NCBI RefSeq assembly: GCF_022965805.1
Contig: NW_027331409.1
Span: 84,135-148,134, forward strand
Reading direction: 5' to 3'
DNA: 64,000 bases
Source of the DNA: Primulina eburnea
Lineage: Eukaryota > Streptophyta > Magnoliopsida > Lamiales > Gesneriaceae
Positions 1 through 12,800 of this stretch are shown here, in pieces; position 1 is the first letter of the stretch, and each line of letters opens with the position of its first letter. The notes beneath the pieces were generated by a model, which saw only the letters and a program-made list of their open reading frames with translations, had not been told where the DNA came from and did not search any database. The position numbers and the translations under genes are program-made.

Positions 1-608
1 TGCTTCAAACATGGCGGATTTGTTCTTTAGAGAAGTCGTTAAGTTGCATGGCATGCCTAGGACTATTGATTCCGTTCGCGATGTTAAATTCTTGAGTTAC
101 TTTTGGAAGACTTTATGGGCTAAACTTGGCACAAAATTGTTGTTTTCTACTACTTGTCATCCTCGAACGGATGGACAAACTGAAGTTGTCAATAGAACTT
201 TGGGAACACTTTTGCGTGCTATTCTTAAAAAGAACTTGGATTAACATTTCTATGGACTTTATTTTGGGGTTGCCTAGGACTAAGAAGGGGAGGGATTCTA
301 TTTTTGTTGTTGTGGATAGATTCTCGAAGATGGCACATTTTATAGCTTGTCATAAAACCGATGAGGCTTCAAACATGGCGGATTTGTTCTTTAGAGAAGT
401 CGTTAGGTTGCATGGCATGCCTAGAACTATTGATTCCGTTCGCGATGTTAAATTCTTGAGTTACTTTTGGAAGACTTTGTGGGCTAAACTTGGCACAAAA
501 TTGTTGTTTTCTACTACTTTTCATCCTCGAACGGATGGACAAACTGAAGTTGTCAATAGAACTTTGGGAACACTTTTGCGTGCTATTCTTAAAAAGAACT
601 TGGATTGA

Positions 609-3600
609 CATTTCTATGGACTTTATTTTGGGGTTGCCTAGGACTAAGAAGGGGAGGGATTCTATTTTTGTTGTTGTGGATAGATTCTCTAAGATGGCAC
701 ATTTTATAGCTTGTCATAAAACCGATGATGCTTCAAACATTGCGGATTTGTTCTTTAGAGAAGTCGTTAGGTTGCATGGCATGCCTAGGACTATTGATTC
801 TGTTCACGATGTTATATTCTTGAGTTACTTTTGGAAGACTTTATGGGCTAAACTTGGCAAAAAATTTTGTTTTCTACTACTTGTCATCCTCCAACGGATG
901 GACAAACTGAAGTTGTCAATAGAACTTTGGGAACACTTTTGCGTGCTATTCTTAAAAAGAACTTGGATTGACATTTCTATGGACTTTATTTTGGGGTTGC
1001 CTAGTACTAAGAAGGGGAGGGATTCTATTTTTGTTGTTGTGGATAGATTCTCTAAGATGGCACATTTTATAGCTTGTCATAAAACCAAGGATTTGTTCTT
1101 TAGAGAAGTCGTTAGGTTGCATGGCATGGCTAGGACTATTGTTTCTGGTCGCGATGTTAAATTCTTGAGTCACTATTGGAAGACTTTATGGGCTAAACTT
1201 GGCACAAAATTGTTGTTTTCTACTACTTGTCATCCTCGAACGGATGGACAAACTGAAGTTGTCAATAAAACTTTGGGAAAACTTTTGCCTGCTATTCTTA
1301 AAAAGAACTTGGATTGACATTTCTATAGACTTTATTTTGGGGTTGCCTAGTACTAAGAAGGGGAGGGATTCTATTTTTGTTGTTGTGGATAGATTCTCTA
1401 AGATGGCACATTTTATAGCTTGTCATAAAACCGATGATGCTTCAAACATTGCGGATTTTTTCTTTAGAGAAGTCGTTAGGTTGCATGGCATACCTAGGAC
1501 TATTGATTCTGTTCGCGATGTTAAATTCTTGAGTTACTTTTGGAAGACTTTATGGACTAAACTTAGCACAAAATTGTTGTTTTCTACTATTTTCATCCTC
1601 AAACAGATGGACAAACTGAAGTTGTCAATAGAACTTTGGGAACACTTTTGCGTGCTATTCTTAAAAAGAACTTGGATTGACATTTCTATGGACTTTATTT
1701 TGGGGTTGCCTAGGACTAAGAAGGGGAGGTATTCTATTTTGGTTGTTGTGGATAGATTCTCTAAGATGGCACATTTTATAGCTTGTCATAAAACCGATGA
1801 TGCTTCAAACATGGCGGATTTGTTCTTTAGAGAAGTCGTTAGGTTGCATGGCATGCCTAGGACTATTGTTTCTAATCGCGATGTTAAATTCTTGAGTTAC
1901 GTTTGGAAGACTTTATGGGCTAAACTTGGAACAAAATTGTTGTTTTCTACTACTTGTCATCCTCGAACGGATGGACAAACTGAAGTTGTCAATAGAACTT
2001 TGGGAACACTTTTGCGTGCTATTCTTAAAAAGAACTTGGATTGACATTTCTATGGACTTTATTTTGGGATTGCCTAGGACTAAGAAGGGGAGGGATTCTA
2101 TTTTTGTTGTTGTGGATATATTCTCGAAGATGGCACATTTTATAGCTTGTCATAAAACCGATGATGCTTCAAACATCGCGGATTTGTTCTTTAGAGAAGT
2201 CGTTAGGTTGCATGGAATGCCTAGGACTATCGATTCCTGTTCGCGATGTTAAATTCTTGAGCTTACTTTTGGAAGACTTTATGGGCTAAACTTGGCACAA
2301 AATTGTTGTTTTCTACTACTTTTCATCCTCGAACGGATGGACAAACTGAAGTTGTCAATAGAACTTTGGGAACACTTTTGCGTGCTATTCTTAAAAAGAA
2401 CTTGGATTGACATTTCTATGGACTTTATTTTGGGGTTGCCTAGGACTAAGAATGGGAGGGATTCTATTTTTGTTGTTGTGGATAGATTCTCTAAGATGGC
2501 ACATTTTATAGCTTGTCATAAAACCGATGATGCTTCAAACATTGCGGATTTGTTCTTTATGGACTTTATTTTGGGGTTGCCTAGGACTAAGAAGGGGAGG
2601 TATTCTATTTTGGTTGTTGTGGATAGATTCTCTAAGATGGCACATTTTATAGATTGTCATAAAACCGATGATGCTTCAAACATGGCGGATTTGTTCTTTT
2701 GAGAAGTCGTTAGGTTGCATGGCATGCCTAGGACTATTGTTTCTAATCGCGATGTTAAATTCTTGAGTTACGTTTGGAAGATTTTATGGGCTAAACTTGG
2801 AACAAAATTGTTGTTTTCTACTACTTGTCATCCTCGAACGGATGGACAAAATGAAGTTGTCAATAGAACTTTGGGAACACTTTTGCGTGCTATTCTTAAA
2901 AAGAACTTGGATTGACATTTCTATGGACTTTATTTTGCGGTTGCCTAGGACTAAGAAGGGGAGGGATTCTATTTTTGTTGTTGTGGATATATTCTCGAAG
3001 ATGGCACATTTTATAGCTTGTCATAAAACCGATGATGCTTCAAACATCGCGGATTTGTTTTTTAGAGAAGTCGTTAGGTTGCATGGCATGCCTAGGACTA
3101 TTGATTCTGTTCGCGATGTTAAATTCTTGAGTTACTTTTGGAAGACTTTATGGGCTAAACTTGGCACAAAATTGTTGTTTTCTACTACTTGTCATCCTCG
3201 AACGGATGGACAAACTAAAGTTGTCAATAGAACTTTGAGAACACTTTTGCGTGCTATTCTTAAAAAGAACTTAGATTGACATTTCTATGGACTTTATTTT
3301 GGGGTTGCCTAGGACTAAGAAGGGGAGGTATTCTATTTTGGTTGTTGTAGGATAGATTCTCTAAGATGGCACATTTTATAGCTTGTCATAAAACCGATGA
3401 TGCTTCAAACATGGCGGATTTGTTCTTTAGAGAAGTCGTTAGGTTGCATGGCATGCCTAGGACTATTGTTTCTAATCGCGATGTTAAATTCTTGAGTTAC
3501 GTTTGGAAGACTTTATGGGCTAAACTTGGAACAAAATTGTTGTTTTCTACTACTTGTCATCCTCGAACGGATGGACAAACTGAAGTTGTCAATAAAACTT

Positions 3601-4010
3601 TGGGAACACTTTTGCGTGCTATTCTTAAAAAGAACTTGGATTGACATTTCTATGGACTTTATTTTGGGGTTGCCTAGGACTAAGAAGGGGAGGGATTCTA
3701 TTTTCGTTGTTGTGGATAGATTCTCGAAGATGGCACATTTTATAGCTTGTCATAAAACCGATGATGCTTCAAACATCGCGGATTTGTTCTTTAGAGAAGT
3801 CGTTAGGTTGCATGGCATGCCTAGGCACTATCGATTCCTGTTCGATATGTTAAATTCTTGAGCTACTTTTGGAAGACTTTATGGGCTAAACTTGGCACAA
3901 AATTGTTGTTTTCTACTACTTTTCATCCTCGAACGGATGGACAAACTGAAGTTGTCAATAGAACTTTGGGAACACTTTTGCGTGCTATTCTTAAAAAGAA
4001 CTTGGATTGA
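609..4010 (+). repeat. Higher-order repeat, copy 1 (about 3.4 kb)
   Basis: Ten consecutive satellite units whose order of variants recurs in 4011-7567. Shared markers in the same order: a 363-bp unit with an extended A-run in the GTK codons; a unit with IVSG and HYW; a unit with ctatagac, PSTK, IADFF and KLSTK; a unit with RYSILVVV and YVW; and a 141-bp truncated unit. Offsets between matching units are 3402 bp before, and about 3420 bp after, the copy-1-specific 18-bp deletion. Confidence 0.75.
2418..2558 (+). repeat. 141-bp truncated satellite unit (1 of 3)
   Basis: The unit jumps from gatttgttcttta straight to tggactttatttt of the next unit, removing 223 bp. 141 is a multiple of 3, so the integrase frame stays open through the junction. 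Units at 5837-5977 and 6706-6846 have the same breakpoint. Confidence 0.9.
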
Positions 4011-5836
4011 CATTTCTATGGACTTTATTTTGGGGTTGCCTAGGACTAAGAAGGGGAGGGATTCTATTTTTGTTGTTGTGGATAGATTCTCTAAGATGGC
4101 ACATTTTATAGCTTGTCATAAAACCGATGATGCTTCAAACATTGCGGATTTGTTCTTTAGAGAAGTCGTTAGGTTGCATGGCATGCCTAGGACTATTGAT
4201 TCTGTTCGCGATGTTAAATTCTTGAGTTACTTTTGGAAGACTTTATGGGCTAAACTTGGCAAAAAATTGTTGTTTTCTACTACTTGTCATCCTCAACGGA
4301 TGGACAAACTGAAGTTGTCAATAGAACTTTGGGAACACTTTTGCGTGCTATTCTTAAAAAGAACTTGGATTGACATTTCTATGGACTTTATTTTGGGGTT
4401 GCCTAGGACTAAGAAGGGGAGGGATTCTATTTTTGTTGTTGTGGATAGATTCTCTAAGATGGCACATTTTATAGCTTGTCATAAAACCGATGATGCTTCA
4501 AACATGGCGGATTTGTTCTTTAGAGAAGTCGTTAGGTTGCATGGCATGCCTAGGACTATTGTTTCTGGTCGCGATGTTAAATTCTTGAGTTACTATTGGA
4601 AGACTTTATGGGCTAAACTTGGCACAAAATTGTTGTTTTCTACTACTTGTCATCCTCGAACGGATGGACAAACTGAAGTTGTCAATAAAACTTTGGGAAC
4701 ACTTTTGCGTGCTATTCTTAAAAAGAACTTGGATTGACATTTCTATAGACTTTATTTTGGGGTTGCCTAGTACTAAGAAGGGGAGGGATTCTATTTTTGT
4801 TGTTGTGGATAGATTCTCTAAGATGGCACATGTTATAGCTTGTCATAAAACCGATGATGCTTCAAACATTGCGGATTTTTTCTTTAGAGAAGTCGTTAGG
4901 TTGCATGGCATGCCTAGGACTATTGATTCTGTTCGCGATGTTAAATTCTTGAGTTACTTTTGGAAGACTTTATGGGCTAAACTTAGCACAAAATTGTTGT
5001 TTTCTACTACTTTTCATCCTCAAAAGGATGGACAAACTGAAGTTGTCAATAGAACTTTGGGAACACTTTTGCGTGCTATTCTTAAAAAGAACTTGGATTG
5101 ACATTTCTATGGACTTTATTTTGGGGTTGCCTAGGACTAAGAAGGGGAGGGATTCTATTTTGGTTGTTGTGGATAGATTCTCTAAGATGGCACATTTTAT
5201 AGCTTGTCATAAAACCGATGATGCTTCAAACATGGCGGATTTGTTCTTTAGAGAAGTCGTTAGGTTGCATGGCATGCCTAGGACTATTGTTTCTAGTCGC
5301 GATGTTAAATTCTTGAGTTACGTTTGGAAGACTTTATGGGCTAAACTTGGCACAAAATTGTTGTTTTCTACTACTTGTCATCCTCGAACGGATGGACAAA
5401 CTGAAGTTGTCAATAGAACTTTGGGAACACTTTTGCGTGCTATTCTTAAAAAGAACTTGGATTGACATTTCTATGGACTTTATTTTGGGGTTGCCTAGGA
5501 CTAAGAAGGGGAGGGATTCTATTTTTGTTGTTGTGGATAGATTCTCGAAGATGGCACATTTTATAGCTTGTCATAAAACCGATGATGCTTCAAACATCGC
5601 GGATTTGTTCTTTAGAGAAGTCGTTAGGTTGCATGGCATGCTTAGGACTATCGATTCTGTTCGCGATGTTAAATTCTTGAGCTACTTTTGGAAGACTTTA
5701 TGGGCTAAACTTGGCACAAAATTGTTGTTTTCTACTACTTTTCATCCTCGAACGGATGGACAAACTGAAGTTGTCAATAGAACTTTGGGAACACTTTTGC
5801 GTGCTATTCTTAAAAAGATCATGGATTGACATTTCT

Positions 5837-5977
5837 ATGGACTTTATTTTGGGGTTGCCTAGGACTAAGAAGGGGAGGGATTCTATTTTTGTTGTTGTGG
5901 ATAGATTCTCTAAGATGGCACATTTTATAGCTTGTCATAAAATCGATGATGCTTCAAACATTGCGGATTTGTTCTTT
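5837..5977 (+). repeat. 141-bp truncated satellite unit (2 of 3)
   Basis: Same internal 223-bp deletion and same breakpoint as 2418-2558, and at the matching place in the second higher-order repeat. Confidence 0.9.
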
Positions 5978-6705
5978 ATGGACTTTATTTTGGGGTTGCC
6001 TAGGACTAAGAAGGGGAGGTATTCTATTTTGGTTGTTGTGGATAGATTCTCTAAGATGGCACATTTTATAGCTTGTCATAAAACCGATGATGCTTCAAAC
6101 ATGGCGGATTTGTTCTTTAGAGAAGTCGTTAGGTTGCATGGCATGCCTAGGACTATTGTTTCTAATCGCGATGTTAAATTCTTGAGTTACGTTTGGAAGA
6201 TTTTATGGGCTAAACTTGGCACAAAATTGTTGTTTTCTACTACTTGTCATCCTCGAACGGATGGACAAACTGAAGTTGTCAATAGAACTTTGGGAACACT
6301 TTTGCGTGCTATTCTTAAAAAGAACTTGGATTGACATTTCTATGGACTTTATTTTGGGGTTGCCTAGGACTAAGAAGGGGAGGGATTCTATTTTTGTTGT
6401 TGTGGATAGATTCTCTAAGATGGCACATTTTATAGCTTGTCATAAAACCGATGATGCTTCAAACATTGCGGATTTGTTCTTTAGAGAAGTCGTTAGGTTG
6501 CATGGCATGCCTAGGACTATTGATTCTGTTCGCGATGTTAAATTCTTGAGTTACTTTTGGAAGACTTTATGGGCTAAACTTGGCACAAAATTGTTGTTTT
6601 CTACTACTTGTCATCCTCGAACGGATGGACAAACTGAAGTTGTCAATAGAACTTTGGGAACACTTTTGCGTGCTATTCTTAAAAAGAACTTGGATTGACA
6701 TTTCT

Positions 6706-6846
6706 ATGGACTTTATTTTGGGGTTGCCTAGGACTAAGAAGGGGAGGGATTCTATTTTTGTTGTTGTGGATAGATTCTTTAAGATGGCACATTTTATAGC
6801 TTGTCATAAAACCGATGATGCTTCAAACATTGCGGATTTGTTCTTT
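6706..6846 (+). repeat. 141-bp truncated satellite unit (3 of 3)
   Basis: Same breakpoint as the other two, lying 869 bp (two full units plus 141) after the second. It is probably a local duplication of the truncated unit with its neighbours. Confidence 0.9.
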
Positions 6847-9800
6847 ATGGACTTTATTTTGGGGTTGCCTAGGACTAAGAAGGGGAGGTATTCTATTTTG
6901 GTTGTTGTGGATAGATTCTCTAAGATGGCACATTTTATAGCTTGTCATAAAACCGATGATGCTTCAAACATGGCGGATTTGTTCTTTAGAGAAGTCGTTA
7001 GGTTGCATGGCATGCCTAGGACTATTGTTTCTAATCGCGATGTTAAATTCTTGAGTTACGTTTGGAAGATTTTATGGGCTAAACTTGGAACAAAATTGTT
7101 GTTTTCTACTACTTGTCATCCTCGAACGGATGGACAAACTGAAGTTGTCAATAGAACTTTGGGAACACTTTTGCGTGCTATTCTTAAAAAGAACTTGGAT
7201 TGACATTTCTATGGACTTTATTTTGGGGTTGCCTAGGACTAAGATGGGGAGGGATTCTATTTTTGTTGTTGTGAATATATTCTCGAAGATGGCACATTTT
7301 ATAGCTTGTCATAAAACCGATGATGCTTCAAACATCGCGGATTTGTTCTTTAGAGAAGTCGTTAGGTTGCATGGCATGCCTAGGACTATTGATTCTGTTC
7401 GCGATGTTAAATTCTTGAGTTACTTTTGGAAGACTTTATGGGCTAAACTTGGCACAAAATTGTTGTTTTCTACTACTTGTCATCCTCGAACGGATGGACA
7501 AACTGAAGTTGTCAATAGAACTTTGGGAACACTTTTGCGTGCTATTCTTAAAAAGAACTTGGATTGACATTTCTATGGACTTTATTTTGGGGTTGCCTAG
7601 GACTAAGAAGGGGAGGGATTCTATTTTTGTTGTTGTGGATAGATTCTCTAAGATGGCACATTTTATAGCTTGTCATAAAACCGATGATGCTTCAAACATT
7701 GCGGATTTGTTCTTTAGAGAAGTCGTTAGGTTGCATGGCATGCCTAGGACTATTGTTTCTGGTCGCGATGTTAAATTCTTGAGTTACTTTTGGAAGACTT
7801 TATGGGCTAAACTTGGCACAAAATTGTTGTTTTCTACTACTTGTCATCCTCGAACGGATGGACAAACTGAAGTTGTCAATAGAACTTTGGGAACACTTTT
7901 GCGTGCTATTCTTAAAAAGAACTTGGATTGACATTTCTATGGACTTTATTTTGGGGTTGCCTAGGACTAAGAAGGGGAGGGATTCTATTTTTGTTGTTGT
8001 GGATAGATTCTCTAAGATGGCACATTTTATAGCTTGTCATAAAACCGATGATGCTTCAAACATGGCGGATTTGTTCTTTAGAGAAGTCGTTAGGTTGCAT
8101 GGCATGCCTAGGACTATTGTTTCTGTCGCGATGTTAAATTCTTGAGTTACTTTTGGAAGACTTTATGGGCTAAACTTGGCACAAAATTGTTGTTTTCTAC
8201 TACTTGTCATCCTCGAACGGATGGACAAACTGAAGTTGTCAATAGAACTTTGGGAACACTTTTGCGTGCTATTCTTAAAAAGAACTTGGATTGACATTTC
8301 TATGGACTTTATTTTGGGGTTGCCTAGGACTAAGAAGGGGAGGGATTCTATTTTTGTTGTTGTGGATAGATTCTCGAAGATGGCACATTTTATAGCTTGT
8401 CATAAAACCGATGATGCTTCAAACATCGCGGATTTGTTCTTTAGAGAAGTCGTTAGGTTGCATGGCATGCCTAGGACTATTGATTCTGTTCGCGATGTTA
8501 AATTCTTGAGTTACTTTTGGAAGACTTTATGGGCTAAACTTGGCACAAAATTGTTGTTTTCTACTACTTGTCATCCTCGAACGGATGGACAAACTGAAGT
8601 TGTCAATAGAACTTTGGGAACACTTTTGCGTGCTATTCTTAAAAAGAACTTGGATTGACATTTCTATGGACTTTATTTTGGGGTTGCCTAGGACTAAGAA
8701 GGGGAGGGATTCTATTTTTGTTGTTGTGGATAGATTCTCTAAGATGGCACATTTTATAGCTTGTCATAAAACCGATGATGCTTCAAACATTGCGGATTTG
8801 TTCTTTAGAGAAGTCGTTAGGTTGCATGGCATGCCTAGGACTATTGATTCTGTTCGCGATGTTAAATTCTTGAGTTACTTTTGGAAGACTTTATGGGCTA
8901 AACTTGGCACAAAATTGTTGTTTTCTACTACTTGTCATCCTCGAACGGATGGACAAACTGAAGTTGTCAATAGAACTTTGGGAACACTTTTGCGTGCTAT
9001 TCTTAAAAAGAACTTGGATTGACATTTCTATGGACTTTATTTTGGGGTTGCCTAGGACTAAGAAGGGGAGGGATTCTATTTTTGTTGTTGTGGATAGATT
9101 CTCTAAGATGGCACATTTTATAGCTTGTCATAAAACCGATGATGCTTCAAACATTGCGGATTTGTTCTTTAGAGAAGTCGTTAGGTTGCATGGCATGCCT
9201 AGGACTATTGTTTCTGTCGCGATGTTAAATTCTTGAGTTACTTTTGGAAGACTTTATGGGCTAAACTTGGCACAAAATTGTTGTTTTCTACTACTTGTCA
9301 TCCTCGAACGGATGGACAAACTGAAGTTGTCAATAGAACTTTGGGAACACTTTTGCGTGCTATTCTTAAAAAGAACTTGGATTGACATTTCTATGGACTT
9401 TATTTTGGGGTTGCCTAGGACTAAGAAGGGGAGGGATTCTATTTTTGTTGTTGTGGATAGATTCTCTAAGATGGCACATTTTATAGCTTGTCATAAAACC
9501 GATGATGCTTCAAACATTGCGGATTTGTTCTTTAGAGAAGTCGTTAGGTTGCATGGCATGCCTAGGACTATTGATTTCTGTTCGCGATGTTAAATTCTTG
9601 AGTTACTTTTGGAAGACTTTATGGGCTAAACTTGGCACAAAATTGTTGTTTTCTACTACTTGTCATCCTCGAACGGATGGACAAACTGAAGTTGTCAATA
9701 GAACTTTGGGAACACTTTTGCGTGCTATTCTTAAAAAGAACTTGGATTGACATTTCTATGGACTTTATTTTGGGGTTGCCTAGGACTAAGAAGGGGAGGG

Positions 9801-12800
9801 ATTCTATTTTTGTTGTTGTGGATAGATTCTCTAAGATGGCACATTTTATAGCTTGTCATAAAACCGATGATGCTTCAAACATTGCGGATTTGTTCTTTAG
9901 AGAAGTCGTTAGGTTGCATGGCATGCCTAGGACTATTGTTTCTGGTCGCGATGTTAAATTCTTGAGTTACTTTTGGAAGACTTTATGGGCTAAACTTGGC
10001 ACAAAATTGTTGTTTTCTACTACTTGTCATCCTCGAACGGATGGACAAACTGAAGTTGTCAATAGAACTTTGGGAACACTTTTGCGTGCTATTCTTAAAA
10101 AGAACTTGGATTGACATTTCTATGGACTTTATTTTGGGGTTGCCTAGGACTAAGAAGGGGAGGGATTCTATTTTTGTTGTTGTGGATAGATTCTCTAAGA
10201 TGGCACATTTTATAGCTTGTCATAAAACCGATGATGCTTCAAACATGGCGGATTTGTTCTTTAGAGAAGTCGTTAGGTTGCATGGCATGCCTAGGACTAT
10301 TGTTTCTGGTCGCGATGTTAAATTCTTGAGTTACTTTTGGAAGACTTTATGGGCTAAACTTGGCACAAAATTGTTGTTTTCTACTACTTGTCATCCTCGA
10401 ACGGATGGACAAACTGAAGTTGTCAATAGAACTTTGGGAACACTTTTGCGTGCTATTCTTAAAAAGAACTTGGATTGACATTTCTATGGACTTTATTTTG
10501 GGGTTGCCTAGGACTAAGAAGGGGAGGGATTCTATTTTTGTTGTTGTGGATAGATTCTCTAAGATGGCACATTTTATAGCTTGTCATAAAACCGATGATG
10601 CTTCAAACATCGCGGATTTGTTCTTTAGAGAAGTCGTTAGGTTGCATGGCATGCCTAGGACTATTGATTCTGTTCGCGATGTTAAATTCTTGAGTTACTT
10701 TTGGAAGACTTTATGGGCTAAACTTGGCACAAAATTGTTGTTTTCTACTACTTGTCATCCTCGAACGGATGGACAAACTGAAGTTGTCAATAGAACTTTG
10801 GGAACACTTTTGCGTGCTATTCTTAAAAAGAACTTGGATTGACATTTCTATGGACTTTATTTTGGGGTTGCCTAGGACTAAGAAGGGGAGGGATTCTATT
10901 TTTGTTGTTGTGGATAGATTCTCTAAGATGGCACATTTTATAGCTTGTCATAAAACCGATGATGCTTCAAACATCGCGGATTTGTTCTTTAGAGAAGTCG
11001 TTAGGTTGCATGGCATGCCTAGGACTATTGATTCTGTTCGCGATGTTAAATTCTTGAGTTACTTTTGGAAGACTTTATGGGCTAAACTTGGCACAAAATT
11101 GTTGTTTTCTACTACTTGTCATCCTCGAACGGATGGACAAACTGAAGTTGTCAATAGAACTTTGGGAACACTTTTGCGTGCTATTCTTAAAAAGAACTTG
11201 GATTGACATTTCTATGGACTTTATTTTGGGGTTGCCTAGGACTAAGAAGGGGAGGATTCTATTTTTGTTGTTGTGGATAGATTCTCTAAGATGGCACATT
11301 TTATAGCTTGTCATAAAACCGATGATGCTTCAAACATTGCGGATTTGTTCTTTAGAGAAGTCGTTAGGTTGCATGGCATGCCTAGGACTATTGTTTCTAG
11401 TCGCGATGTTAAATTCTTGAGTTACTTTTGGAAGACTTTATGGGCTAAACTTGGCACAAAATTGTTGTTTTCTACTACTTGTCATCCTCGAACGGATGGA
11501 CAAACTGAAGTTGTCAATAGAACTTTGGGAACACTTTTGCGTGCTATTCTTAAAAAGAACTTGGATTGACATTTCTATGGACTTTATTTTGGGGTTGCCT
11601 AGGACTAAGAAGGGGAGGGATTCTATTTTTGTTGTTGTGGATAGATTCTCTAAGATGGCACATTTTATAGCTTGTCATAAAACCGATGATGCTTCAAACA
11701 TCGCGGATTTGTTCTTTAGAGAAGTCGTTAGGTTGCATGGCATGCCTAGGACTATTGATTCTGTTCGCGATGTTAAATTCTTGAGTTACTTTTGGAAGAC
11801 TTTATGGGCTAAACTTGGCACAAAATTGTTGTTTTCTACTACTTGTCATCCTCGAACGGATGGACAAACTGAAGTTGTCAATAGAACTTTGGGAACACTT
11901 TTGCGTGCTATTCTTAAAAAGAACTTGGATTGACATTTCTATGGACTTTATTTTGGGGTTGCCTAGGACTAAGAAGGGGAGGGATTCTATTTTTGTTGTT
12001 GTGGATAGATTCTCTAAGATGGCACATTTTATAGCTTGTCATAAAACCGATGATGCTTCAAACATTGCGGATTTGTTCTTTAGAGAAGTCGTTAGGTTGC
12101 ATGGCATGCCTAGGACTATTGTTTCTGGTCGCGATGTTAAATTCTTGAGTTACTTTTGGAAGACTTTATGGGCTAAACTTGGCACAAAATTGTTGTTTTC
12201 TACTACTTGTCATCCTCGAACGGATGGACAAACTGAAGTTGTCAATAGAACTTTGGGAACACTTTTGCGTGCTATTCTTAAAAAGAACTTGGATTGACAT
12301 TTCTATGGACTTTATTTTGGGGTTGCCTAGGACTAAGAAGGGGAGGGATTCTATTTTGGTTGTTTAGGATAGATTCTCTAAGATGGCACATTTTATAGCT
12401 TGTCATAAAACCGATGATGCTTCAAACATGGCGGATTTGTTCTTTAGAGAAGTCGTTAGGTTGCATGGCATGCCTAGGACTATTGTTTCTGATCGCGATG
12501 TTAAATTCTTGAGTTACGTTTGGAAGACTTTATGGGCTAAACTTGGCACAAAATTTTTGTTTTCTACTACTTGTCATCCTCGAACGGATGGACAAACTGA
12601 AGTTGTCAATAGAACTTTGGGAACACTTTTGCGTGCTATTCTTAAAAAGAACTTGGATTGACATTTCTATGGACTTTATTTTGGGGTTGCCTAGGACTAA
12701 GAAGGGGAGGGATTCTATTTTTGTATGTTGTGGATATATTCTCGAAGATGGCACATTTTATAGCTTGTCATAAAACCGATGATGCTTCAAACATCGCGGA

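Larger units (their letters stand above)
4011..7567 (+). repeat. Higher-order repeat, copy 2 (about 3.56 kb)
   Basis: Second copy of the unit order seen in 609-4010. It lacks the 18-bp deletion of copy 1 and carries one extra 141-bp truncated unit (6706-6846), which explains its greater length. The last two unit pairs match less clearly than the first eight. Confidence 0.7.
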
